Shown here piece after piece: positions 19,150-28,513 of a DNA stretch of 64,000 nt (positions are counted from its first letter, which is position 1; every line of letters begins with the position of its first letter). The position numbers and the translations under genes were made by a program. The stretch is from Agrobacterium tumefaciens. Lineage in GTDB: Bacteria > Pseudomonadota > Alphaproteobacteria > Rhizobiales > Rhizobiaceae. Under the pieces are notes generated by a model. It had not been told where the DNA came from, ran no database searches, and saw only the letters and a list, made by a program, of their open reading frames with translations. The DNA is taken from positions 620,001 through 684,000 of the forward strand of contig CP048486.1 of NCBI GenBank assembly GCA_025560025.1, given 5' to 3'.

Positions 19150-21141
19150 ATGTTCTCAAAAATACTGATCGCCAACAGGGGCGAGATCGCCTGCCGCATC
19201 ATCCGCACCGCCGCCAAGATGGGCATCCGCACCGTAGCGGTCTATTCGGATGCCGATCGTGACGCCATGCATGTGGCGCTTGCCGACGAGGCCATTGGCA
19301 TCGGCCCCGCGCCTGCGCGTTCGTCCTATCTTGATGCGGAAAAGATCATTGCCGCGGCGCGCACAAGCAACGCGGAGGCCATTCATCCGGGTTATGGCTT
19401 TCTCTCCGAGAATGCCGGTTTCGCGGAAGACTGCGCCGCTGCCGGTCTCGTTTTCATCGGCCCAACGCCCGATGCCATCCGCGCCATGGGCGGAAAAAGC
19501 GAGGCGAAGGCACTGATGGCGAAGGCGGGCGTCCCCGTTGTTCCGGGCTATCATGGTGAGGATCAGGCCGATGCGCGGCTTGCCGAGGAGGCCCTCGGCA
19601 TCGGTTATCCGGTGCTGATCAAGGCCTCGGCCGGCGGTGGCGGCAAAGGCATGCGCATCGTCCGCAAGAAACGCGAATTTGCGGCCGAACTTGCCGGCGC
19701 CAAGCGGGAAGCGCTTGCCGCTTTCGGCGACGACCGCATGCTGATCGAAAAATATCTGGAACGGCCACGCCATGTGGAAGTGCAGGTTTTTGCCGATGGC
19801 CAGGGCAATTGTGTTTCGCTTTTCGAGCGCGACTGCTCGATCCAGCGCCGGCACCAGAAGGTCATAGAGGAAGCCCCTGCCCCCGGCCTGCCCGATGCAC
19901 TTCGGCAGCGCATGTATGAAGCGGCGATCGCCGCCGCCCGCGCCATCGATTATCGCGGCGCGGGAACCGTGGAATTTCTGCTCGCCCCTTCCGGCGACTT
20001 CTATTTCATGGAAATGAATACGAGGCTTCAGGTCGAACATCCGGTGACGGAATATATTACCGGTCTCGACCTGGTCGAATGGCAGATCCGCGTCGCCAAT
20101 GGAGAGGCCCTGCCGGAAGACTGGACCGGTCTCAGCATAAACGGCCACGCCATCGAGGCGCGGATTTATGCCGAAGACCCGGCGCATGATTTCCTGCCGT
20201 CGATCGGCAAGGTCAGCCATCTCGTTTTTCCCGATCAGGGCCCTCACGTCAGGATCGACAGCGGCATCCGCGCCGGCGACGCCATCACCGTGCATTACGA
20301 TCCGATGATCGCCAAGCTGATCGTCTGGGACCATGATCGCCCATCGGCGGTGCGGCGTCTGCGGTTGGCGCTCGAAAAACTGGCGATCTTCGGCGTCACC
20401 AGCAATGCCGCCTTTCTGACGCGGCTTGCGGGACTGGATACTTTCGGAGCGGCCGATCTCGATACCGGCTTCATAGCCCGTAACGAAGCGGCGCTGTTTG
20501 CTCCGGCAGCAACGGAAGGGAACGAGATAGCCATGGCCGCGCTTGGCCTGCTGCTCGCGCGGCAGAAAAACGGAAAGCCGGGGTCGCAGGCCGATCCCCA
20601 TAGCCCGTGGAACACGACGACCGCCTTCCGCCTGAACGCGCCGGCAAGGGAAAAGCTGTATTTCGTGTTTGAAAACCAGCCGCTTGGCGTCGGCGTCACG
20701 CATGAGGCGGATGGTTTTTCGCTGGAGATCGACGGACGGGCGATCCGCGCCCATGGCATCCTCTCGGAGGACGGTAAATTCCGTGCGACCGTGGAAGGCA
20801 GGAAAAGGCAGGGCCATTTCTTTGCGGAGGATGGCCGGTACGCGCTTTTTCTGGATAGCGAGCATTATCGCATCAGCCAGCCGGATCCCGTCGATATCGC
20901 GGATTCCACTACCCATACCGGCGGTCTCGAAGCACCCATGCCCGGCGTCATCCGCGCCCTGCTGAGCAGCAGCGGTGCTGCGGTTGAAGTCGGCGAGGCG
21001 CTTGTGGTGATGGAGGCGATGAAAATGGAACACACGATCCGTGCGCCGGCAAAAGGCACCGTCACGGCCATCAATTGCAACGAGGGCGATATGGTCGCGG
21101 CCGGTGCGGTGCTGGTGGATTTCGAGCCGGACGGCGGCTGA
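19150..21141 (+). CDS. mccA: 3-Methylcrotonyl-CoA carboxylase alpha (biotin) subunit
   Basis: 663 residues. Biotin carboxylase occupies 1-450 with the ATP-grasp loop KASAGGGGKGMRIV and EMNTRLQVEHPVTE. A linker (BT) domain follows, and the C-terminal biotinyl domain has Lys625 in MEAMKMEH as the biotin site. The family is about 655-670 aa, so it is complete. Together with mccB it makes the ATP-dependent carboxylase of leucine breakdown. Its stop and the start of the HMG-CoA lyase gene are separated by a single base, which indicates a coupled operon. Confidence 0.95.
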   Translation: MFSKILIANRGEIACRIIRTAAKMGIRTVAVYSDADRDAMHVALADEAIGIGPAPARSSYLDAEKIIAAARTSNAEAIHPGYGFLSENAGFAEDCAAAGLVFIGPTPDAIRAMGGKSEAKALMAKAGVPVVPGYHGEDQADARLAEEALGIGYPVLIKASAGGGGKGMRIVRKKREFAAELAGAKREALAAFGDDRMLIEKYLERPRHVEVQVFADGQGNCVSLFERDCSIQRRHQKVIEEAPAPGLPDALRQRMYEAAIAAARAIDYRGAGTVEFLLAPSGDFYFMEMNTRLQVEHPVTEYITGLDLVEWQIRVANGEALPEDWTGLSINGHAIEARIYAEDPAHDFLPSIGKVSHLVFPDQGPHVRIDSGIRAGDAITVHYDPMIAKLIVWDHDRPSAVRRLRLALEKLAIFGVTSNAAFLTRLAGLDTFGAADLDTGFIARNEAALFAPAATEGNEIAMAALGLLLARQKNGKPGSQADPHSPWNTTTAFRLNAPAREKLYFVFENQPLGVGVTHEADGFSLEIDGRAIRAHGILSEDGKFRATVEGRKRQGHFFAEDGRYALFLDSEHYRISQPDPVDIADSTTHTGGLEAPMPGVIRALLSSSGAAVEVGEALVVMEAMKMEHTIRAPAKGTVTAINCNEGDMVAAGAVLVDFEPDGG

Positions 21142-21142
21142 G

Positions 21143-22069
21143 ATGAGTTGGCCGCGAACCGTCAAAATCGTCGAAGTGGGTGCGCGTGACGGCCTGCAAA
21201 ATGAAACTGCGCAGGTTTCCACCGCCATCAAGATCGAATTGATCGAGCGACTGGCTGCGGCCGGACTGGCCGCTGTAGAGGCGGGAGCCTTTGTTTCACC
21301 CAACAAAGTTCCGCAAATGGCAGGTTCCAACGATGTGTTTCAGGGCATTAAACGCCGACCCGACACGGCCTATCCTGCGCTTGTCCCCAATATGAAAGGT
21401 TTCGAGGCCGCCATTGAGGCTGGCGTCACCGAGATCGCGGTTTTCGTGTCCGCCTCGGAAGGCTTCAGCCAGCACAATATCGCCTGCTCGCGTGCGGAAA
21501 GCCTCGAGCGCCTGCGCGATGTCGCATCAGCTGCGGCTGGCCGAAACATCCTCATGCGCGGTTACGTCTCCTGCATTGCCGGCTGCCCCTATGACGGTAA
21601 GGTTGCACAAGATGACGTAGCGGCGATGGCAGAAGCGCTCATCGCGCTCGGCTGTTACGAAATTTCCCTCGGCGATACGATCGGCGTCGGCACGGCGGAC
21701 CAGATTCGCAATCTCATCAAGCGGGTGTCTGCCCGCATCCCGCATGAAAAACTCGCCATGCATTTCCACGATACCTATGGGCAGGGCGTCGCCAATGTGC
21801 TGGCCTCGCTGGATGAAGGTATCTCGGTCTTCGACAGCTCCGTCGCCGGGCTGGGCGGCTGCCCCTTTGCACCGGGGGCCAGCGGCAACGTCGCCACCGA
21901 AGACGTCGTTTATCTGCTGCACGGGCTTGGCATTAAAACCGGTATCGACCTGATGGCGGTGGCGAAAACCGGAGACTGGATCAGCCGGCATCTTGGCAGG
22001 GCGAATGCAGCCCGGGCCGGCAAGGCGCTGCTTGCCGCAAATATGGAGGGTGATGCCCATGGCGGATGA
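21143..22069 (+). CDS. mvaB: Hydroxymethylglutaryl-CoA lyase
   Basis: 308 residues. EVGARDGLQNE at the N terminus is the DRE-TIM metallolyase metal site. MHFHDTYGQG supplies the second metal-ligand pair, and GGCPFAPGASGNVATED contains the catalytic cysteine loop. It cleaves 3-hydroxy-3-methylglutaryl-CoA to acetyl-CoA and acetoacetate, the last leucine step. Its stop overlaps the start of the next gene by 11 bp. No CoA-transferase for acetoacetate is next to it; the thiolase at 14462 could act after activation elsewhere. Confidence 0.95.
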   Translation: MSWPRTVKIVEVGARDGLQNETAQVSTAIKIELIERLAAAGLAAVEAGAFVSPNKVPQMAGSNDVFQGIKRRPDTAYPALVPNMKGFEAAIEAGVTEIAVFVSASEGFSQHNIACSRAESLERLRDVASAAAGRNILMRGYVSCIAGCPYDGKVAQDDVAAMAEALIALGCYEISLGDTIGVGTADQIRNLIKRVSARIPHEKLAMHFHDTYGQGVANVLASLDEGISVFDSSVAGLGGCPFAPGASGNVATEDVVYLLHGLGIKTGIDLMAVAKTGDWISRHLGRANAARAGKALLAANMEGDAHGG

Positions 22070-22835
22070 ACTGTTGAGCGAAAAGCGCAAGGACGTTCTG
22101 TGGCTGACGCTCAACCGGCCGGACGTCCACAACGCCATGAACGCCGCAATGACCGACGCCTTGACGGATGCGCTCCGCGCGGCCTCCGGCGATGGCAACC
22201 TTCGCGCCGTGGTGATAACGGCTGCGGGAGACCGCAGCTTCTGCTCCGGCGCTGACCTGAAGGAAAGTGCGGGCGGCATGTTCCTCTCCAGAGACGGAAC
22301 GAACCCCATCGCCGATGTGATACGCGCCATCGAAATCTGCGACAAGATCGTGATTGCCCGCGTCAATGGTCGGGTTCTGGCCGGTGGGCTCGGGCTCATC
22401 GCGGCCTGCGACCTTGCCTATGCCGCCGATCATGCCGAGTTCGGCCTGCCGGAAGTGCGCGTCGGGCTTTTCCCGGCTATGGTGGCGGCGAAACTTCTGG
22501 CCAGAATACCGCCGGGAAGGCTTCACGAAATGGCCTATCTCGGCCAACCGTTCATCGCCGCGGAAGCCGAGCGCATGGGCCTTGTCAACCGCACTGCGCC
22601 ATCCGCTACACTCGATGGCGTGATAGAGGAGGTTCTTGCCCGCTTGCGGCAAAACGCGCCGGGTGCAATCGCAGCTGGAAAGGCGGCATTACTGGCGATG
22701 CGCGACATGCCGAGCGGTGACCGGCTCACTTTTGCCGAAAGCGTCATCGCCACGATCAGCACCGGTGGAGAGGCGCGCGAAGGAAGGAACGCCTTCGCTG
22801 AAAAGCGCCCGCCAATCTGGGTTGCTGGGTCCTGA
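22059..22835 (+). CDS. liuC: Enoyl-CoA hydratase, probable methylglutaconyl-CoA hydratase
   Basis: 258 residues of the crotonase fold. The oxyanion holes are around CSGADLKES and [23 protein letters not shown], with Glu in the latter as a candidate catalytic base. Within a complete ivd-mccBA-mvaB operon the missing step is the hydration of 3-methylglutaconyl-CoA, so this is the best assignment. The sequence alone only says enoyl-CoA hydratase. ATG at 22059 is chosen over 22053 because GGAGGG lies 8 bases before it, while the earlier ATG is only 2 bases away. Confidence 0.85.
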   Translation: MADELLSEKRKDVLWLTLNRPDVHNAMNAAMTDALTDALRAASGDGNLRAVVITAAGDRSFCSGADLKESAGGMFLSRDGTNPIADVIRAIEICDKIVIARVNGRVLAGGLGLIAACDLAYAADHAEFGLPEVRVGLFPAMVAAKLLARIPPGRLHEMAYLGQPFIAAEAERMGLVNRTAPSATLDGVIEEVLARLRQNAPGAIAAGKAALLAMRDMPSGDRLTFAESVIATISTGGEAREGRNAFAEKRPPIWVAGS

Positions 22836-22953
22836 ACCGCCCCTCAAGGTGTTAATCGATATAATGCTCAAAGCCGCGTTGACCCCGTTCGGCAAATCGA
22901 GTTCTATCCAGCACCTTTCGCCGGACGGCGATCGGGGAGCCGGAGGAGAGCCC

Positions 22954-23832
22954 ATGCGCCTTGTAAAAACCGTCGCCGAATTGCGCGGCCTGACCGCCAC
23001 ATTTCGCCGCGATGGAAAGACTGTCGGCTTCGTGCCGACCATGGGCTTTCTCCATATCGGCCATTTGAGGCTCGTTGCCAAAGCGAAGGCTGAAAACGAG
23101 GTGACAGTGGTGTCGATCTTCGTCAATCCGCTGCAGTTCGGGGCCAATGAAGATCTTGCCCGTTACCCCCGCGATCTCGCCCGCGACAGCGCACTTCTGG
23201 AGGAGGCAGGTGTGGATATTCTTTTCGCGCCGGAGGTGACGGAAATGTATCCACGCCCGATGCAGACCGTCGTGGATGTGCCGGAACTGGGCCGCGAGCT
23301 CGAAGGCGCGGTACGTCCGGGGCATTTCGCAGGTGTTACGACGGTCGTGACCAAGCTTTTTAACCTCGTCCAGCCCGATGCCGCCTATTTCGGCGAGAAG
23401 GATTATCAGCAGGTGACGCTGATCCGCCGCATGGTCGAGGACCTTGCCCAGCCGGTCCGTATCGTGCCAGTCACCACTGTGCGTGAGGCGGATGGGCTGG
23501 CCTGCTCCTCGCGTAACGTCTATCTGAGCCACGCGGAACGCGCCGCCGCCGTGATCGTGCCGCGCGCGCTGGACGAAGCGGAACGGCTTTATGGTGAAGG
23601 CTTCGACGACCCCGCCGCATTCGAGGCGGCCATAGAAAAATTCATCGCCGCCGAGCCGCTGGCCTCACCGGAAGTCGTCGCGGTGCGCGATCCCGATACG
23701 CTCGCCCCCGTTGCTTCATTGCAGGCGGGACCGGTGCTGGTGGCGCTGTTCGTCAGGCTCGGCAGCACGAGGCTCCTCGACAACCGCGTCATCGGGCGCG
23801 ACAGGATCAATCAACGGGAGGCGGCCGAATGA
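22954..23832 (+). CDS. panC: Pantoate-beta-alanine ligase (pantothenate synthetase)
   Basis: 292 residues. The nucleotidyltransferase signature [13 protein letters not shown] has the HIGH motif. FGEKDYQQV and [13 protein letters not shown] provide the KMSKS-like and substrate parts. It joins pantoate and beta-alanine with ATP to give pantothenate. The ATG at 22954 follows CGGAGGAG. A TATAAT hexamer at 22860-22865 lacks a good -35, so whether it has its own promoter or is read through from liuC (118 bp upstream) is open. Its stop overlaps panB by 4 bp. Confidence 0.95.
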   Translation: MRLVKTVAELRGLTATFRRDGKTVGFVPTMGFLHIGHLRLVAKAKAENEVTVVSIFVNPLQFGANEDLARYPRDLARDSALLEEAGVDILFAPEVTEMYPRPMQTVVDVPELGRELEGAVRPGHFAGVTTVVTKLFNLVQPDAAYFGEKDYQQVTLIRRMVEDLAQPVRIVPVTTVREADGLACSSRNVYLSHAERAAAVIVPRALDEAERLYGEGFDDPAAFEAAIEKFIAAEPLASPEVVAVRDPDTLAPVASLQAGPVLVALFVRLGSTRLLDNRVIGRDRINQREAAE

Positions 23833-24668
23833 GCGCCCATGGAAAACACAAGCGGCTGACGACGGCCTCCATCCGGCAGATGAAAGGCGAGGCGCGCATC
23901 GTCTGCCTGACCGCCTATACCACGCCGATTGCCCGCCTGCTCGATCCGCATTGCGATCTGCTCCTGGTCGGCGATTCCCTCGGCATGGTGCTTTACGGCA
24001 TGGACACGACGGTCGGCGTCACGCTGGATATGATGATCGCCCATGGCCGCGCCGTCATGCGCGGCGTCGAACATGCCTGCGTCATCGTCGATCTTCCCTT
24101 CGGCACCTATCAGGAATCCAAGGAACAGGCGTTCCGCAATGCCGTGCGGCTGATGCAGGAAACCGGCTGCGACGGCGTGAAGCTGGAAGGCGGCGAGGAA
24201 ATGGCGGAGACCATCGCCTTTCTGGTGGCGCGCGGCATTCCGGTGTTCGGCCATGTCGGGCTCATGCCGCAGCTCGTGCACACCGCTGGCGGCTTCCGCT
24301 CGCTCGGACATTCGGATGCGGAAACGCAAAAAATCTGGCGTGACGCGATTGCGGTCGATCAGGCGGGCGCCTTCTCCATCGTCGTGGAAGGCACCGTCGA
24401 GCCGCTCGCCCGCGAGCTGACCGAAAAACTCGCCGCGCCCACGGTTGGCATCGGCGCATCGCCGGCCTGCGATGGGCAGGTGCTCGTTTCCGACGACATG
24501 CTCGGCCTCTTCACCGATTTCAAACCGAAATTCGTCAAGCGTTTCGCCGATCTGGGCCCGACGGTCTCGGAAGCAGCGGCCGCCTATGCCGGTGAAGTTC
24601 GCTCGGGGGCGTTTCCCGGGCCGGAGCATACGTTTCAGGTGCGCCGGCAATCGCCTTCCGGGAAGTGA
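23829..24668 (+). CDS. panB: 3-Methyl-2-oxobutanoate hydroxymethyltransferase
   Basis: 279 residues of the family TIM barrel. [15 protein letters not shown] near 48-62 and EGGEEMA mark the Mg and ketopantoate site, and VGLMPQ follows. It uses methylene-tetrahydrofolate to make ketopantoate from 2-oxoisovalerate. That substrate is also the valine-derived substrate of the bkd complex upstream, so bkd and panB compete for the same keto acid. ATGA overlap with panC indicates translational coupling. A mosaic palindrome follows at once. Confidence 0.95.
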   Translation: MSAHGKHKRLTTASIRQMKGEARIVCLTAYTTPIARLLDPHCDLLLVGDSLGMVLYGMDTTVGVTLDMMIAHGRAVMRGVEHACVIVDLPFGTYQESKEQAFRNAVRLMQETGCDGVKLEGGEEMAETIAFLVARGIPVFGHVGLMPQLVHTAGGFRSLGHSDAETQKIWRDAIAVDQAGAFSIVVEGTVEPLARELTEKLAAPTVGIGASPACDGQVLVSDDMLGLFTDFKPKFVKRFADLGPTVSEAAAAYAGEVRSGAFPGPEHTFQVRRQSPSGK

Positions 24669-24676
24669 CATTATTT

Positions 24677-24790
24677 CCGTCATGCCGGGCTCGATCCGGC
24701 ATCCAGCCACGGCGCGTCTGCGCCGTGAAAGACTCTTGCGCGATCAAGGACTTGATCGCACTGGACCCCGGATCAAGTCCGGGGTGACGG
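24677..24790. repeat. Mosaic palindromic element between panB and rhaI
   Basis: A 114-bp element bounded by CCGTCA (24677-24682) and TGACGG (24785-24790). Inside are hairpins of 8 bp (24708-24727, loop GTCT), 8 bp (24740-24759, loop GGAC) and 7 bp (24766-24784). This layout fits rhizobial RIME-like or mosaic intergenic repeats. It may end both convergent transcripts. See the related elements at 26161, 35921, 42560 and 51379. Confidence 0.7.
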
Positions 24791-24821
24791 GTGTGGGGTA
24801 CGTCCCCAAAAAACAACGCCC

Positions 24822-26114
24822 TTATACAATCCCGCCGCTGCCGCCAACCGAAGCCGGGCGCTTCGCCGCAACATGGCCGCGATAGCCGCTCGCACGATAA
24901 GTCGCGACCGGATCGATTGCGCCGCCCGCCAATTGCCGCGCCTGGGCAAGAATCGGTTCGACGTCGGTGCGATAGGCCCGCTTCAGCATATCGGAAGCCA
25001 TCAGCGCATCATTGTCCTGCTGGTAGCCGTCGAGGGCCGCGCGATCCACCAGCAGCGCCTGCGCATAGGCGCGGCGGATTTCGTTGGCGCTGGAGATCAG
25101 GCTTTCGATCGGGTCCGTCACATTGTGAGACTGGTCGATCATATGGGCGGGATGGAAACCCTTCACGCCGCGATATTCGGCATCCACCAGCTCGTTGAAG
25201 ACGAGGAACAGGCGGTATGGCTCGATTGAACCGGCATCCAGATCGTCATCGCCATATTTGCTGTCGTTGAAGTGGAAACCGCCGAGCTTGCCGAACTGGA
25301 TGAGCCGGGCGACGATCATCTCAATGTTGGTGTTCGGCGCATGGTGGCCGAGATCGACGAGGCAGAAGGCCTTTTCGCCGAGCGTATTGGCGATGAGGTA
25401 ATTGGTGCCCCAGTCCTGCACGACGGTCGAATAGAAGGCCGGCTCGTACATCTTGTGTTCGGAAAAGATGCGCCAGTCATCCGGCAGCGCCTTGTAGATA
25501 TCGGCCATGGCGGCAAGATAACGCTCGAAACTTCTGGTGAAGTTGCTCTGGCCGGGAAAATTCGAACCATCGCCCACCCACACCGTCAGCGCTTTTGAGC
25601 CGATGGCATTACCGATCTCGATACATTCGATGTTGTGCTCGACCGCCTGCCGGCGCGTGGCGGCGTCCGTGTGGCTGAGCGAACCGTATTTGTAGGAATG
25701 GCTCTGGCCCGGCGCATCCGAAAACGTGTTGGAATTCATGGCGTCGAAGCCGAGACCCAGCGCATCGGCATGGGCTTTCAATCGCTTCGGGTCTTCCTTG
25801 TCCCACGGAATATGCAGGGAAACATTAGGGGTGGCGCGCGTCAGCTGGTTGATGACGGCGCAATCATCCAGCTTGTCGAAAATGCCGCGCGGCTCGCCCG
25901 TGCCGGGAAAACGGGCAAAGCGGGTGCCGCCGGTGCCAACACCCCAGGATGGCACCGCGACGAAAAATTCCGCGACCTTGGCCGTGACGGCCTCGATATC
26001 GATATTGCGGCGCGCAAGCTGGTTGCCCAGCGCCTGATAATCGTCCTTTAGCGCAGCAGCACGCTTGTCGTTTTCCGCCGCGATCACATCGGCGGCGATT
26101 TTCGTCTCGGTCAT
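24822..26114 (-). CDS. rhaI: L-rhamnose isomerase (rhizobial type)
   Basis: 430 residues. It belongs to the xylose-isomerase-like TIM barrel group used by rhizobial and Bacillus-type rhamnose pathways rather than the E. coli RhaA type. GVGTGGTRFARFPG near the start, and later DLGHHAPNTNIEMIV and FHFNDSKYGDDDLDAGS, carry the metal-binding His, Glu and Asp residues. It turns L-rhamnose into L-rhamnulose. The ATG at 26114 follows GGAGGAAG. The gene is read in the same direction as rhaD, which precedes it. Confidence 0.9.
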   Translation of the reverse strand: MTETKIAADVIAAENDKRAAALKDDYQALGNQLARRNIDIEAVTAKVAEFFVAVPSWGVGTGGTRFARFPGTGEPRGIFDKLDDCAVINQLTRATPNVSLHIPWDKEDPKRLKAHADALGLGFDAMNSNTFSDAPGQSHSYKYGSLSHTDAATRRQAVEHNIECIEIGNAIGSKALTVWVGDGSNFPGQSNFTRSFERYLAAMADIYKALPDDWRIFSEHKMYEPAFYSTVVQDWGTNYLIANTLGEKAFCLVDLGHHAPNTNIEMIVARLIQFGKLGGFHFNDSKYGDDDLDAGSIEPYRLFLVFNELVDAEYRGVKGFHPAHMIDQSHNVTDPIESLISSANEIRRAYAQALLVDRAALDGYQQDNDALMASDMLKRAYRTDVEPILAQARQLAGGAIDPVATYRASGYRGHVAAKRPASVGGSGGIV

Positions 26115-26160
26115 CTCTTCCTCCCCGGAATCGGTCCAGTGCATGCTAGTTCATCGCCCC

Positions 26161-26199
26161 ACCTCCGTCATTCCGGCCTTGAGCCGGAATGACGGAGGT
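26161..26199. repeat. Perfect 17-bp inverted repeat between rhaD and rhaI
   Basis: The arms 26161-26177 and 26183-26199 (ACCTCCGTCATTCCGGC and its reverse complement) pair completely around a 5-nt loop. It lies 46 bp upstream of the rhaI start. It belongs to the same sequence style (CCGTCATTCCGG) as the other palindromes in the window. It could act as a transcript-stabilising or attenuating hairpin between rhaD and rhaI. Confidence 0.75.
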
Positions 26200-26216
26200 A
26201 AGACGTGCCGAAATTC

Positions 26217-28313
26217 CTACCGCGTAAAACTCTGCGCGTTACCGGCATCAACATTGATGATGTTGCCGGTCGACTTGGCGGAGGCGTCGGACGCCAGGAA
26301 GTAGATCGCCTCGGCGATATCTTCCGGGAAGACATTGAGCTTCAGCATGGAGCGCTTGCGGTAATGTTCCTCCAGATCGGTCACTTCGATCTTGGAAGAG
26401 GCCGCGCGCTGTTCGCGCCATTCACCAGTCCAGATTTTCGAACCGCGCAGCACGGCATCGGGATTGACGGTATTGACGCGAATGCCCGCTTCCGCCCCTT
26501 CAAGGGCGAGGCAACGGGCCAGATGAATTTCCGCAGCCTTGGCCGTGCAATAGGCGGACGCATTGGGCGAGGAAGCGAGACCGTTTTTCGAGGCGACGAA
26601 CACCACGTTGCCGCCGAGATTCTGACGCCGCAGCAGCCGGAAAGCTTCCCGCGAAACGAGGAAATAGCCGGTGGCGAGAATGTCGATATTCTTGTTCCAC
26701 ATGGCAAGCGTCGTGTCTTCCACCGGAGCGGAGGAAGCGATACCGGCATTAGAAACGAGGATATCCACGCCGCCGAATTCCACGCTCGCTTCCGCGAAGG
26801 CCGCAATGACGGCATCCTCTTTCGTCACGTCAAGCTTGACGGTACGCACCGCGTCAGTGCTGTAGCACTTGACGAAATCGCCCTTGGCGGCTTCCAGCGC
26901 CGCTTCGTCAATATCCGCCAGAACCACGCAGGCGCCCTCGCCCGCCAGCCTTTCCGCCGTTGCCCGGCCGATACCGCCAGCACCGCCGGTGACGAAGGCC
27001 ACCCGGCCGGCAAGGCTCTTCGGCTTCGGCATGCGCTGAAGCTTTGCCTCTTCCAGCAGCCAATATTCGATATCGAAGGCTTCCTGCTCCGGCAGGCCCT
27101 GATATTCGGAGACGGTAGAAGCACCACGCATGACGTTGATGGCGTTGACGTAAAATTCGCCGGCAATGCGGGCGGTGGCCTTGTCCTTCGCGAAGGACAA
27201 CATGCCGACGCCGGGGATCAGGAAAATAACCGGGTTTGGGTCGCGTATATCAGGCGAATTGTCGTGGCGGCAGGCTTCATAGTAGCGGGTATAATCGGCG
27301 CGGTAAGCTTCAAGCGCCTTGTCGAGACCGGCCGTCAGCGCATCCACATCGGGATTGGCCGTATCGAGATCGAGGATCAGCGGGCGGATTTTGGTGCGCA
27401 GGAAGTGATCCGGGCAGGATGTGCCGAGCGCGCCGAGCGGCTTCAGGTCTTTCGAGTTGACGAATTCGAGCACCGCGTCCTGATCGTCGAAATGGCCGAG
27501 CTTGCGTTCCTCACGGCCGATGCGGCCACGGATTTCCGGCATCAGCCGGGCGCCGATGGCACGGCGTTCGGCAAGGGGCAGGCTCTTGGCGACAGCACCG
27601 CCGAAAATCGTCCTGCCTTCGGTCTGCGCAGCAAACCATTCGATCGCCTTGTTGATGATGGCTAGCGTCAGCTCGTAACACGCCTTGGCGTCGTTATCCC
27701 AGGTGAACAGGCCGTGACTTTCCAGCACCACGCCCTTGGCCTTGGGGTTGGCCTTGACGAAAGCTTCGAGATCGAGACCGAGCTGGAAACCGGGGCGACG
27801 CCAGGGCAGCCAGCCGATATCGTCACCGAAAATCTGCTGCGTCAGCTCTTTCGAATTCTTCGAGGCGGCAATGGCGATGATCGCGTCCGGATGCATGTGG
27901 TCGACATGATCGTAAGGCACGAAACCGTGCAGCGGCGTATCTATGGAAGCCGCGCGCGGATTGAGGTTGAAGGTGCAATGCGGCAGGAAGCCGACCATGC
28001 GGTCTTCATCCTCGACACCCTTGTAAATGCCCTTCAGCGCTTCCAGCTTGTCGAGATAAAGCGTCGCAAAACCATCGAGCTTGATGGTGCCGACATCACC
28101 GCCGGAGCCTTTGACCCACATGACGCGGACCTTCTCGCCGGTCAGCGGATCGGTTTCCAACACCTTTGCGGAGGTATTGCCGCCGCCATAATTGGTGATG
28201 CGCTTGTCCGCACCCAGCAGATTGGAGCGATAAAGCAGCTTGCCGGGCTCATCGAGCGTTCTGGCATAGGCGTCGTCCCAACGGCTTTCGAGAAGGCGGG
28301 ATTTTCCCGTCAT
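26217..28313 (-). CDS. rhaD: Bifunctional rhamnulose-1-phosphate aldolase / lactaldehyde dehydrogenase-type SDR
   Basis: 698 residues. The N-terminal class II aldolase domain (1-430) has HMHPD at 139-143 as part of its zinc site. A C-terminal SDR domain (435-698) has TGGAGGIG at 442-449, SNAG and YCTAK. Fused RhaD proteins of this length cleave L-rhamnulose-1-phosphate to dihydroxyacetone phosphate and L-lactaldehyde, and the SDR part then acts on lactaldehyde. It starts at ATG 28313 after GGAGGAAGAC. It is the first gene of the minus-strand rhaDI unit, transcribed away from rhaR. Confidence 0.93.
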   Translation of the reverse strand: MTGKSRLLESRWDDAYARTLDEPGKLLYRSNLLGADKRITNYGGGNTSAKVLETDPLTGEKVRVMWVKGSGGDVGTIKLDGFATLYLDKLEALKGIYKGVEDEDRMVGFLPHCTFNLNPRAASIDTPLHGFVPYDHVDHMHPDAIIAIAASKNSKELTQQIFGDDIGWLPWRRPGFQLGLDLEAFVKANPKAKGVVLESHGLFTWDNDAKACYELTLAIINKAIEWFAAQTEGRTIFGGAVAKSLPLAERRAIGARLMPEIRGRIGREERKLGHFDDQDAVLEFVNSKDLKPLGALGTSCPDHFLRTKIRPLILDLDTANPDVDALTAGLDKALEAYRADYTRYYEACRHDNSPDIRDPNPVIFLIPGVGMLSFAKDKATARIAGEFYVNAINVMRGASTVSEYQGLPEQEAFDIEYWLLEEAKLQRMPKPKSLAGRVAFVTGGAGGIGRATAERLAGEGACVVLADIDEAALEAAKGDFVKCYSTDAVRTVKLDVTKEDAVIAAFAEASVEFGGVDILVSNAGIASSAPVEDTTLAMWNKNIDILATGYFLVSREAFRLLRRQNLGGNVVFVASKNGLASSPNASAYCTAKAAEIHLARCLALEGAEAGIRVNTVNPDAVLRGSKIWTGEWREQRAASSKIEVTDLEEHYRKRSMLKLNVFPEDIAEAIYFLASDASAKSTGNIINVDAGNAQSFTR

Positions 28314-28400
28314 GTCTTCCTCCCAATATCTGTCTGCATTCGCGGAGCCGATACCGGCCCGCCTCCTTTGACGGCAGATATCGCGCATCCAAAAGCATAA

Positions 28401-28495
28401 TGTCAATCAAAAACGATCATAAATTTTCATGTTGCAGCGCGATATTGATTAATTTGATCGTTCTTGATTGACAACGTAAAGAGATTGCGAATAAT
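28401..28495. promoter_or_regulatory. Divergent rhaD / rhaR operator-promoter region
   Basis: Two 19-nt arms are reverse complements with one mismatch: TGTCAATCAAAAACGATCA (28401-28419) and TGATCGTTCTTGATTGACA (28455-28473), 35 bp apart. Each arm ends in TTGACA facing outward. For rhaR, -35 TTGACA (28468-28473) and AATAAT (28490-28495) are 16 bp apart. The rhaD side has TTGACA at 28406-28401 on the minus strand. Repeats of TTGAT sit at about 9-10-bp steps. Binding by RhaR (DeoR type) is inferred. Confidence 0.7.
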
Positions 28496-28513
28496 CACAA
28501 TCAGGAGGACCCC

